Assembly (NCBI RefSeq): GCF_027943255.1
Contig: NC_072893.1
Location: 58,188,001 to 58,252,000, forward strand
From: Anastrepha obliqua
Taxonomy: Eukaryota > Arthropoda > Insecta > Diptera > Tephritidae
Length of the DNA: 64,000 nt
Direction of reading: 5' to 3'
Shown here: piece by piece, positions 41,459-53,721 of the stretch
Layout: the number at the start of each line of letters is the position of its first letter
Position numbering within the stretch: position 1 is the first letter of the stretch
Notes under the pieces: generated by a model
What the model was told of the DNA's origin: nothing
What the model saw: only the letters and a program-made list of their open reading frames with translations
Databases searched by the model: none
Program-made: the position numbers and the translations under genes

Positions 41459-44224
41459 ATCAATTTTTTCTTCCAATAACTGATGTTGAAGTTTGCTTGA
41501 GATATTGGTGTTATTGTTTTTGTTAAGTGACGTGGCTTTGCGGAGTTGCATTTTCTGAGAGAATGAAAAATAAAAATCTAATAAATTTTTTCGAATCTTA
41601 CTACAATACTCTGAGTGCACTGTAGAGTCCCCTAACTGCTTTTAAAACATTTTTGCCCTGCACGCTATTAATATTCGTTCTTAAAACACAGTCGTAAACC
41701 AAAACTAAATTAAAAATAAGAGGCCAATAGATAAAATGGCCTGCTGAAAAAATGGTGGTCAACCTTATATGTATTTTGTTCGTAAAGTTTAAATGGTTGC
41801 ATAAGTTTTTTTCTGTTTTTGCTTAGTTGGTGATATTTTTTTGTGTATTTTGCGCTGCTATGGGCATTTATGTTGTATTTATGACACAAGATAAATAAAG
41901 AGCGCTCGGCCCTCATCATCTCCTATTTTACTATCTCGTATACGTCAACCCTTTCCGCGTTCGTCTGAATACATGACCTGGCAATTCACGTCTGATTTCA
42001 GTGATGCATTGATAGCTACCTCCCGCACAGACAAACTTAAATAGGTTTTAGTATAACGTGACCAGGCTGCCGGATCCAGGCTATACTGCAAGAAATATTT
42101 GTCTACATGAAGGTTAAAAATACTTTCACACAAATACATATGAATGTATGAATAAAATAATCGCACTTCATTGAACGGAAATTGAATTATTATCATTTCA
42201 TTTTTATGCACTTTTCAGTTGCTGAGTGCGCGATTTATACGGGCTGAAAAAACCGATAATGGGGCAAAAAGAAAAGCAAAAAAAACCATAAACAGGAACT
42301 TATGCAATATGCAAAGAAATGTAAAAATGGATATTACGGCTATAAGCCACAGCTGCAAAGATCAAAATAAACAAGCACAAAGTACACAAACACAGGCACA
42401 TATATGGATGTGTGTAAATGCATGCATGTATGTGTGTGCAACTTCATCACATACTTTGCATATAGCGTCATATGTAAATACAATATGCTTTCAATTCAAT
42501 ATTTGTTAACGAGCACATTTACGTCTACATGCAAACAGACGCGCACATATTTGCATTCCTGTATGCACGCACAGCCCGCGACAAGTGATACTCCTCAACA
42601 TTTTAACCAGTTTTGAAAATTTGTTGCTCTTTTTGGAATGTTCATCATTTTTGTATAAAAGCATAGCTTATTAACTAACGAAAACCACATGAATCCAACT
42701 TGCAGACTTTATGCAAAAAGTAGAAAAGCTGCAACAACTTTTCATCACAATCCCAGGTTATATAGCTAGAACTTCTAAAAGGATTTTAAAATATGCAGCT
42801 TTATAGTTTATTAAATTCTAGTAAAATGCAAGTAGGAAGTTGCTACAAAATGCAGTTGAGTTTATATTTTTTTTCTTGTCGGCAATGCAAGTTTTCTCCA
42901 TATACCAAAGACACAAAATTTTCCCCAGAAAAATCTTTATTTGAAATTTAATAAGTTGTGAAATTGCATACCCTTAATAATTCTAGAAGTTTTATAAGTT
43001 AAACCGTGAAATTGGAAAGAAAAGTTAGTGGAATTTTTCAAAATAAAAAAAGAAAAATAATCAGAACTGCCGCTTTGTCGCGGCGTGTATGGTGTACGTG
43101 TGGGTATTAGCACGATTGTGGCAGATTTTATGGCCATCATTGTCAGCCACAAATGGCGCGTTGAGTCTTTTAAATTGTCATGCTGGCAAATGCTTGAATA
43201 TCAAATAGCCACACACGGTACGAAAAAATTGCATATGCAGTAAATGGTGATTTTTAATGTTCAAAACAACAGCCATACACTCGTGTTAGCGTGTCGGTCA
43301 GTCGTTATTGTCATTCTCATTGTCAACAGACCACCAAGCCAAACAATGCGCAATGCAAACACCCTTCCACACACACACACTAAGTCGTAAACAAATACTC
43401 TCATAAATATGTGTTCACGACAGAATGCGGGCTCTTACCACAGCTATTTATTGCCCTGCTCGTGTTCTTTGAATTGTCAGTATTGAAATATTGACACAAC
43501 GTCCACTGCCGCACAATTGTGGCTAATGGCAAATAATGAATATTGCATAGCGTTGACCAGAAATAAATTAAGTTGGTGAGCATAAAAAGCTTAGAATAGG
43601 TGTAGCAATCAGTGAATTCATTATGACAATAAACGGAGCGTATTTTTCCCTTCACCAATAATCTGAGTGGTGTTAAGTATTGAAAAAGGGCGTAGAGTAT
43701 ATTTTATGACACTCTGGGTGTAGAATTAATTGATAACCCATAAAATTTGTAAATTTCTATTTAGAGTATATTTACGTACTAGCCATATCAATCGTATATT
43801 GCCAAGATTAAATTTTTTATTGTTGAATGGCCCGAAATTGCGTTTTGTGCTTAGAAATTAGATCCGTTTCTCTAAAACGGAAAATTTCCAATTTGAAAGC
43901 TTTCGCATGGTAAATGGGACAATGTGGAATAAATCTGTAAAAAATGTCAAAACTTCATATTGTACGGCACAGTTCTTTACATGAATACTCATGCAGATTA
44001 TATGAACATAAATTTATAAACTCATAAATATCATTACGACTGATTTAGTGGAGGAAAACTATGGTTAAAATATCCAAATATTTCATTTGCTAAGGAGGAA
44101 TCAGTCATAAGCTGAGACTGAATAGCAACTAAAATTAAGATACCCCTTTTTTATATAACAAAAAAGGCCCAGGTATAGTCTTGTGTTACATTCAAAATGG
44201 TTGCAAAAATCACCATACATACAC
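41459..44224. other. No gene recognised
   Basis: AT-rich DNA, (TG)/(CA)-rich patches near 42,385-42,440 and 43,370. Short frames on both strands overlap one another and lack motifs. Confidence 0.4.
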
Positions 44225-44482
44225 CCAACTTACACCCTGGGTATTTAGTCGAGCTTGCTGTTGTTCCACAAATGGAGGAACCTACAGTTTTAAGCCGACT
44301 CCGAACGACAAATTGTTTTTATGCGGAGTTTTTTCATGGCAGAAATACACTCGGAGGTTTACCATTGCCTGGCGAGGTGCGATTGTTATTATAAACTTTT
44401 TCTTCATTTTGGTGCTTAAGAGAGATTTGAACCTGCCCACTTCCGAATGGTAGTCACAAACCAACGTATTCATCTACGGCGG
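44225..44482 (-). mobile_element. tRNA-headed SINE, diverged copy
   Basis: Reading from 44482 down: CCGCCGTAGATGAATACGTTG head, GTGACTACCATTCGGAAGTG, CAGGTTCAAATCTCTCTTAAG (B-box-like, decayed), GGCAATGGTAAACCTCCGAG, TGTATTTCTGCCATGAAAAA, TCGGAGTCGGCTTAAAACTG, TAGGTTCCTCCATTTGTGGA. It keeps the 'TGCCATGAAAAA' section that the 31,840 copy lacks. Confidence 0.78.
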
Positions 44483-47278
44483 AAGGAGATTAACGTCTTT
44501 AAAGAGACAAAGTTTTACGCTTTTTATTGCTCAACCCTTGAAAACTTATCGACTTCTATTAACTATATTCTCTTTAATTGATCGTTAAATGCGCTAGATT
44601 TCGACACGCCAAACATTTCGAAACATTTTAAAAACATATTTTGTATATTTAATACGTCGAAGCTTGAGCAGAATCTGGCCAGACATATGCTCTCGTTATA
44701 TTCGTGATGAAAATTCAGTAATGAAATTTTTGCTCACCATTAGAAGAGAGGTATAATTTTAAAGAAAAAACTCCAAGCTTTCATTTGAGTATTATACTCA
44801 AAAAAGTTGCTTTGCACAAAAATTTAGAGACGAAAAAAAATCCTAAAAATTTCAAAATTACAAAAAAAAACCAAACAAATTTTTAATAATTTCGGAAAAA
44901 ACTATCGCGCTCAAAGAAACCATACCTACTGACAAATTTGGGTTTATAGAAAATTATTCTATGATAGACTAAGTGCATAGGAGAAGCTCTGGAGAAATGG
45001 AGAATGCATCTGCCCCGCCATTTTATCGACGCTGCACAGGCGTTCAACAAGTCTGTCACGAGACTCGTATACAGACATAAAAAATACAGTTTTCGAATAA
45101 AGCATACACAGGTGCGGTCAAGCATAATAAACCGATTTAATTTAAATTTGGGAAGGATGTTCTCTATATATCCCTTCATCTGATGACCTTAGATCAAAAC
45201 TATAAGTTTTCATTTAATATTAAAAAAAAAATTGGGATTGTTAAAAAATAAGCAAACAAATGTTTTGTTTTTCAAACAGCCGCCATATTTTGAAAAATGG
45301 TTTTTAATTTGTCTAAGATTCAGTGGATAGCGGCATCTATAGTAATTAAGAATCCGTTTCGTTTTTATTTTTCAGAACCCAGGAGGGTTGGAATCATGTA
45401 TGCCAGAACACCCTCTTTGTTTTTTTTATCCCATCCTTTGACTGGGCATAATTTTGTGAATTGTAATTTTTTTTTGGTTAGTTTTTAATGTAATAATTAA
45501 CAATTAAAAAACAAATAATAAAAAAATGGACACTAAACATTTTTTTGTTTCCTTTGTACAGCGATTCAAAAATCGTGCAAAATTCAAGCCTCTACACTAA
45601 AATACCCCCTTAACCCTACGTCTCGACAATAACTTAATATTTCCGGGCTCGCTTTTGAATAATTTATACTACAGTATCGTCTTTAACCGAATTTCATGAA
45701 AATAGATGCAATTGCTGTTTTGTAGGGTACGTCACCTTATTAATTTGAACCAAAAAGCTGCAGAATAGTGGAGGAGTATAATATTTCTATCCAAAAAATA
45801 AAAGTTTATAAAATTAAAAAAAAAAAAAAATGTATTTAAAAATTTAATTAAATATAAAAAATTTTACATTTTTTTTTAAATGTTAAAACAGGTTGATATT
45901 CTACATTAAAAACTCTATACCAAAATTTATAAAAACAAAATTTAGTTTCCTTTTTATTATACTTGAGCTTAGAAATAAACCAATTTTCAGAAAACTTTAC
46001 TGCAATGCCCAATATAGGTACATGGATCACCTGACATTGAATCGCTCTGGAGTGGCGTGCATCAGATGGTGTGTGACGAGCTTCGAGCTTTAATGTGATC
46101 CTTATTTCAATATTTTCTGGCATAAATCTCCTTCAGCTTACGCTGTGAATGCATTATGACACTAGTAGGTGCTGGAAATGCTTTCACTTTAAGACTACCT
46201 AACATTTTAACTCCCAAATATATACAAATAACAATTATAGATTGCTTCCTTCGAGATGCCATAATTTGTATTGCTATGGATTCGAATTTCAATGCCTATA
46301 TTCAGCTATAAATATTTGCTATATTTTATTTTTGTATTGCTATACAGCTGTTTTTCCTCTGTACGAGTATTCTCATGCAATATCTTCCGTATAACTAAGC
46401 CTTATACGTATAATATGTATGCATGTATGTACCATATATCCACCATATTTACATTTATGCATTTTGATGGCATTGATTACTTAGGGATTTTGTCTTTACC
46501 GAGTTGCTTATAAGCAAGGCTTTTGTTGTGAGCAAAGATAAAAGTTATGTTGAAGTTTGTGAGGATGCCGGTGAGATACTAATGCCGGTCATTTACTTTA
46601 AAAGTAGCTGTAAATGTGTATACTCGTATTTACTTGCAGATATGCATATTTGCATATATATTCATGTCTTTAATACTCTCATTGACTATTGTATAGCTAA
46701 ATTTGCATTTACCCTCAAAGCTTACTTTTGCTATTATCTGCTACATACAGCTAGCTATTTATTTATTCATTGCTAAAGGCTTCAAAGATATCAGCACAGA
46801 GTGGACAATGCCAATGCATATTTGCGTTGCTCTTAGAATCATTGATTGGAATAGGTGAACGAGTACACTCATGTGATAGCTGTCGGTGGTATGCAGATAA
46901 TGTTTTCATGAATATGGATAGGTGCACATCCAGAGACTTTTATATGTATGCATACAGTATGCATTTATATATGTAGGTATATAGTTGCTCAGGATTACTT
47001 GATACGTTTTCAGAATCGAAAGTAAACGCATTTTGTAATTAGTTGTAGATTTAACGGTAGTTAGTAGAGTATTATAGCAATTTATGGTGAATTGCTAATT
47101 GATAGTTACGATTAATAAGCCAATTCAGGCCTCTGAGTCTAGTAATGCACTAGCGCTTACTTAAGTGAGTCTTGCGTGAGTGAATCTACCAAGTTGACCT
47201 CCAATCGAGGAGTATACCAAGATATTAAGTCTCGCTGCCTTGGCGTATGCCATTAACATCATTAACATCATCATACTA
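44483..47278. other. No gene recognised
   Basis: Very AT-rich with poly-A/T runs at 44,835-44,880, 45,220-45,240 and 45,820-45,880. A CACTAAAATACCCCCTTAACC stretch near 45,595 might be a MITE end, but no partner end was found. Confidence 0.4.
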
Positions 47279-48546
47279 CAGGGTGGGCCATATAGCGTTA
47301 GCTTTTTGAACCAGCTATTTTTTTGAGAATGGTAACACAAATGACATATCAAATGTGTTCATAATTTATTTAAAGTTTTGATATTTACGAAATGGGACCC
47401 TATACGCTTGAACAAAATTGGGAAATATTGAAAACCTATTTCCAAAGTGGTGAGTCTTCTACTCAAACTGTGAGAAATTTGAAAAAAAAAAATTTGCCAA
47501 CAAGACAGTTTGTGGGTCAATTTGTTAATCGTGTTCGTGAAAGTGGATCGTTAATGGATAAAACAACACGTGAACGTGCTCCTACAGTGCGTACACCCGA
47601 AAACATTGCTGCTGTAGCCGAAATGTGCGTGAACATCCAACAACCTCAACTTGTCATCGTTCTCAAGAATTGAACATTTCACGCACTTCTTTGAGGAGAA
47701 TTTTGCATAAAGACTTCGGTATGAGGGCTAACAAAGTTCAATTGGTGCAAGAACTGAAGCCTAATGACCATCCAATGCATTTTCGGTTCGCTCAATAGGC
47801 AGAAAATCGTTCGAAAGAAGATGAGCATTTTTACCGAAAAATCATCTTTTCTGATGAAGCTCATTTTCACATCGGTGGCTACGTCAATAAGCAAAATTGT
47901 CGGATTTGGGGCTCAGAAAATCCACACATTATTGGAGAGAAGCAAATGCATCTACAACGAGTCACTGTTTGGTGCGGTTTTTGGTCTGGCGGCATCATAG
48001 GGCCATTTTTTTTTTTTTCGAAAATGAGCGAGGAGCCGCGGTTACAGTAAATGGCGAGCGTTGCCGTCACATGCTCAACGAGTTGTTTCCAAAAATTGAA
48101 GAGGATGACATGGACGACATTTGGTTTCAACAGGACGGTGCAACTTGTCACACTACTAAAGTTACACTCGAATTTTTGGCTACCGTTTTTGAAAACCGAA
48201 TAATCAGCCGAAATCCGATATCAATTGGCCGCCTCGGAGCTGTGATTTAAGGCCGTTGGACTATTTTTTGTGGGGAGCCGTTAAAGAGAAATGCTATGCC
48301 AACCATCCAGAGACGATTGATGCTTGAAGTTGCCATTCATGAAATTGGAGCCTAAACAATCGAAAATGTGCTTAAAAATTGGGTTGATCGAATGGCCTAA
48401 TGGTCATGGCAGTCATTTGAACGATATTATTATTCATTCATAAATGAAAATGTTCAATCTTCAAAATAAAAAAAAAGTTTGAAAAAATATTGATTAGTTT
48501 TTTTTTATAGCCGATTCAAAAAGCAAATTTTACATGGCCCAGCCTT
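47279..48546 (+). mobile_element. DUF4817-type Tc1/mariner element with terminal repeats
   Basis: Left end CAGGGTGGGCCATATAGCGT...GCTTTTTGAA (47279-47310) and right end TTCAAAAAGCAAATTTTACA...TGGCCCAGCCT (48515-48545) form an inverted repeat of about 31 bp with a few mismatches. TA precedes the left end (47277-47278). The 1.27-kb interior holds a transposase gene on the plus strand, broken by frameshifts. Confidence 0.85.
47392..48330 (+). pseudogene. DUF4817-type Tc1/mariner transposase, frameshifted
   Basis: ATG at 47392 starts a 93-codon frame: MGPYTLEQNWEILKTYFQSG, then SSTQTVRNLKKKNLPTRQFV, the helix-turn-helix domain, and TPENIAAVAEMC. It breaks after 47,640. The catalytic core continues in other frames: FSDEAHFHIGGYVNKQNC (first Asp, 47853), VTVWCGFWSGGIIGPFFF, then after a T-run frameshift near 48,010 VTVNGERCRHMLNELFPKIE, WFQQDGATCHT (second Asp, 48134), and after another shift WPPRSCDLRPLDYFLWGAVK (third Asp, 48259), ending NHPETIDA. 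All three acidic residues survive at the codon level, but in three frames, so no working protein is made. Confidence 0.87.
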
Positions 48547-51500
48547 TATTAACATCAGTAAACAGGTGTCTTGGCTGAGAGCGAAGAAATAGGTTTAAGA
48601 ATAATACAATGTAATTATATATAAATAATAGAATATAAATAATTTTATTCCAGTGACCTTGATCAGAATTTTGTAGCCAACGAGTGTGTCTTATTACGCC
48701 TCCTTCAAGTTTATGTGAAGTATCCATGGCTAAATTCACAATTTCATAAACAAAATTGCGGAGTAGGGCATAGTAAGGGACTCATAATATTACATTTGTC
48801 GAAAGAAAAATACCAATTTCAGTCGATATGTTGAAGGGTGCTTTTATGTTGTGAAGTAGGCTCATAGCAAACGCAATCAAATGCATGCGAAATTGCGGGG
48901 AAGAGAGATGCATATTTTTTTTTTCTTTAAGATAGATTAAATTTTTTCAGTGAATCTATGAAGAAATTCAATTTTGGTTTCTCTAATGCCAAATTGATGG
49001 TTGGATGATTTTCGCTCTCCCGCATCAGAAATAATTATATGGTAAGTCCAGATTCTCACTTTTCATGCCGAAGGTGGCGAAGAAACGTTGTGGTTTACTT
49101 TTCATTGCTTTTAGCTTATGTTGATGGTATTAGTAAAAGATACGCAGTACTTTTTCGTAAATTAAAACTGAGCTCCGATAGAACTTTTTATGCTCATTAC
49201 AAGGGTAGCAAAACTTTTTTTGCCAAACATTAAAAATTATGGAAATATCGAAGGTTTAATGTCAATGTTGAAAGCTCCAGAGCTACTCGATCATTTGCAA
49301 AACCAAGTGTAGTTAAAATACCTTTCTTTTGTGAGTTTTTAAGAATATGCAATTTTTATGAAAAGTAATCAATTAAATGAGTTTCTTTCGAAAACTTGTA
49401 TGGGCACGATGCAGACGGAGCTTCATTAAAAGCTCATTTAACTACCGTTTATTTGATAATTAGATTAGTTATTTTCCATGTTTATTTTGCCTTCGACCGC
49501 ACCTCATAAAAATAACCCTCATTCATCCCATTACGGTTATGCTGCCCAGAGCATTTGAGCATGAAATAACTTTTCGCGAAGGTTGCCTTCGAAAGATAAA
49601 TAAAATGCCTTTCTTTTTCTTGAGTTCTTGAGAAAGTAAAATGTTTATTAAAAAAATACGAGAAAATTACATAAGAGGGTTTTTTTTGTGTTGAAAACTT
49701 GCCCTACTAACACAACAAATACATATATAGTTGCATTAAAAAGAGCATTCTATTGCCTTTCATTTAATATAGCATACACACTTTAGCTAGTTCTCTATCA
49801 CACTTCGAAAAAATAACCCTCATGGAACCCACTCCGGTTACGCTTTCCAAAATATGGTATTTTAGCGTCGAACACGGTAGCGTTGCGTAGCCGAAGTTTG
49901 ACTAATGAGGCTTAATTATATTCAATGGCAGCCGCCTGGCAGAAAGTGTTCACATGAAAATACCAATCTAATAATATACTAATAATACACAGTGTAACGA
50001 ACACTTTTGTTAGCCGGTCAACTCCCTTGGGCGTAAATTTTTTTCTATACCGAATCATATGTATCACAAGAAGTTAACCTCTTTTGAGCGAAAATTCCTG
50101 TTGGGAGGACAACCGTTAACTGACGATGAATGTACGCCCAAAAGAGATTTCAATGTACTTGGCTTTGTAAGCCTTTTAGTAGTTATGGGTATATTAACAC
50201 AAAAAAAGTTCTATCAAAGCGCATATTTTTTTATAGCGAAACGACGTGCATTTCTTATTTATTTCGTTCAGATTTGATAGGTAGGTTCTGTAGCCCATCT
50301 GAGACTTGATTTTTGGTGCGACTCAATATATGGGTTTGTTGGTTCTTATGTGAATAGTGTAGAATACCTACTCTTTGGACGAAGATTACTCAGAAAATTT
50401 TTGAATTTTTGGTTTTAGAAATTTAATATATTAGATTGCACATGAAGAAATATCTTTTTGAAACACTTTGCGACTAGCCTCACATTAATAGGAAATTAAC
50501 CCATAAATAAATTCTCGGCGCATCTATATAGAGATAGATGTCAAAATTTTATGGCAATTCAATAAAAAAGGACGAACACTACTACTCCAAAAATGATAAC
50601 TTTCCCATTTGAAAATCTGTTGGGAATGTGAAGAGCAAAATATATATTTTGTATTGTTTTCTCTAATTTTTCACTTTTCCATTAGCAATCTCTGCGCATA
50701 AACACACTTACATACACATCCGCAAACGCATAGACAAAAACCATAGAGCTTACCAGCGCTCTGCTTGCTGATGATTATAAATTGAAAGTGCCAAGCATAA
50801 GTAAACAATAACATTGCGGATGCAATGACAGTTAGGTCATAAACAACACCAACAACATAAACAAGAGAAAAAAACTACAGAATAATGGTCGCTGTCTTCT
50901 AATATTGTAATTTTCTAATATTCGCCATCTTTAGCACACTATTTTTGTAGAAACCAAACATCATCTCCGCCTTCCCTCTCCTATACTTGGCTCAAGCTGT
51001 ATTGAAATCGAATCGTTGCATTTGTAAGCTGGCTTACAAGCGTGCTTATTGACTCCCAAAAGTATGCCACTGCACATATACTTGTATATGAATGAACGAG
51101 TATATATGAGTGTGTGTGTAAGTATGTGCGTTCGATTACACGACAATGGCTTGTTGGCTTGCTGGCTTGCAATATATTTAGCTATTGTACGACTTCGAGT
51201 GCTTGCACGTGTTGAACTTGTGTCACGTAGATGTACATACGTCTGTTGTACGTGTATGTATGTTTTCACAAAAGTCTAAAACAACTTGGGCATTCATTCA
51301 TGCTGGCCCTTCTCTTTCTTCCAAACAACTTTTAGTTCAATTTCGAGAGATCTTCATTTGCTTTCACGAATACTTGTGCATGTGCATATGCGGGTTTGGT
51401 TGTGTTAACTCTTTTTTGCTTATACGAAGAGTATTCGTATTATTCTTTCCCAAAGCGAATACTTCAGAGCCACTAAAACCGAAATACATAACTTACTTCC

Positions 51501-53583
51501 TTGCATGTAACAGGGTCTTTTAATTTCGAGTTTCGCTTTTTTGTGTGCTTGTTTTATTAAAATTCGGTATATATGTTGAAAGGGAATTCATTATTTGTTT
51601 ATTGGCAGTAGTAGCAGTATATATTTGAGGTAGTTTTACAGAAAATAATTCCAAAGCAAGCAATCTTGACGGCTGAATCGCTTCAAAATTCTCGATAGTT
51701 TTTTCCTGGAATTTCGTTTGAAAAAAATACATTGTTGTTGTTGGCTGTATGTGACCACATGTGTAGACGGCTATACCATCCACAATATGCCAAAAGTTAA
51801 TTGTTGACACGCCTCTATATCACAATTCGTTGACAATAAACTCATTTCTAGCTGTATTTTAGAAAAAAATTCGGCTAATGCCTCCATTGGCGTCCACTAA
51901 CCAATATTATGAGCGGAATGTAAAAGCTTCTCAATTTATTGCGAAGAGTTTTTTATATTTCTACTCTGGATAAATCGAAATGAGTTTCCTCTGAGATTCT
52001 GATTCTTTCTTTAAAACCAAATAGTTTTCTTGGATGAATTAGTGTTGATTCTATGGCTTCAAATCTTGAATTTTACAAGGCTGATAGATGGTTGCTGCAG
52101 CTATGTTTTAAGTTGGCCGGGGGACTGGTGTGTTTATGTTATATACCGAAGCAGAGACTTCTTCCTCGCCAAGACACCTTAGTTGGGATTTACGCTCCCG
52201 TACGTAATCTCCAGGTTAGACGGTGCTGGTTGTCCCTTCGTTGGTTTCATTCCTCTTTAAATCATTTTGAATAGCCAGTCGATTAAAAAGGTTTGAAAAC
52301 AATTCAAAAAATAATTTATGCATGGCACTTTCGGATATTTAAAATGACCGAAAATAACCGAAATTCTGCGAAAGAAGAGTTCATGGATCGAGCATTTTCA
52401 TAATGGATTTCAAAAATTTGTATGCTGTTCTCGAATTCAATTTAATAAATTGCAGATTTTCTACTGCCGCTACTACAGATTCTACAACTGTCAAAAGAGG
52501 CGTAATGAAAATGTGACAGTTCACAACAAACAAATTTTTTTTTAAATACCCTGTACATGCTCGTATATGGTATGTAAATTCCACATCATGTAGCACCTTT
52601 TTCTCTGCTTACTTTACTCGTATAAGTAACTTTTGTTGTCAATTGTATGGACGGGGATATGTTGCTGGTGTTCGTGGCATGCTAGGCATGTAGTACTTTA
52701 AACATGTAGGAGTGTATGCATATGTATGTGGGATACATGAATTCCCCATTGTCGGCAAGTCATATTGTTCATATCAATATTTCACGAAATATCTTGAAAA
52801 TACGAAAAGCTTCCAACTGGGAATGTTGAGTTTAAAAGCCATTTGCTTAAAAAGTTTTCTTCTTTTTTTGAATAAGTTAAACAAAGGAAACAAATTTTAA
52901 TTTGTAAATTGCTTCCCAAATGCATGTGAAATATCAGCTGCAATATACTTTTCTCTTAATGATTAAAGTTTAGCTAAAGTGGCAGAGATTCTGATAATAT
53001 TAAGTGAAACATTTGTTCCTTATAAAGAATTGTTAACGAAACTACTGAGATTGAAATGTCGTGCAAAGTTCTGAGGCGTTATGTCAAATAATGAAAACGA
53101 TCATTCATTTTTGACGGCAAAATAATTAAGTTTTTTGGATATAAGATGGAATTTCTAATGCCTTCACGCTCTACATATGTTACGAACTTGTGGCCAAATG
53201 AACATTCACGGCTTGGACTTGGAGTGCCAAAGCCCCATTGGTCCTTCCGTTGGTTTCTTGAACTAGAAACGAATACTGCGCTGCGAGAATTCAAGCTTGA
53301 CTTATAAACCCAATCAATTTGGTGCAAATGCAACCGGGCGAGTTACTTCATAAACTGTTTGATTTTCTATGTGCATCAATACTAATTTTGTTATAGACAT
53401 TTGCTCACATTATAATTTGAGTTCTGGTCATAAAAAATAGTCCATTATTAACTATCAAAATCCGAATTTTTTTCTTTTTTATTGCGTCGTTAACGGCTTT
53501 AGCGATGTTGGCCGAGTTTAACGAAGCCCGTCGGTCGATACTTCCTCGAGCCAACTGGCATCAGTTGAGAACACCAATTTAAG
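48547..53583. other. No gene recognised; diverged tandem duplication at 49.3-49.9 kb
   Basis: Landmarks recur about 290-300 bp apart: AAAATACCTTTCTTTT (49315) and AAAATGCCTTTCTTTT (49602); AAAATAACCCTCAT (49508) and again at 49810, each followed by CCCA/CCAC then CGGTTATGCT or CGGTTACGCT. The rest is AT-rich with TG/CA-rich patches near 51,100. Confidence 0.4.
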
Positions 53584-53721
53584 TCAAGTTCCTCTTAATC
53601 TGATCCCTCCAATGAAATCGAGGCCTAGAATCTTTCTCTCGAACACTTCAACGGCTACCTCACCGAATGTTGCCATTTTCCAAATTTTCGCTCCACAGAA
53701 CAGGACGGGCATGAAAAGAAC
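53584..53721 (-). pseudogene. Non-LTR RT-ORF fragment
   Basis: 46 codons ending in a stop read VLFMPVLFCGAKIWKMATFG, then VAVEVFERKILGLDF and GGIRLRGT. This matches the 'PVLLYG-E-W...VFERK-LR-I' block of non-LTR elements; the piece at 2097 carries the same FERKIL motif. Sequence down to about 53,490 may be the continuing tail out of frame. Dead fragment. Confidence 0.55.

Noticed and set aside
44210..45625. MITE ending in a CACTAAAATACCCCC terminus
   Set aside because: No matching inverted end was found on the left side.
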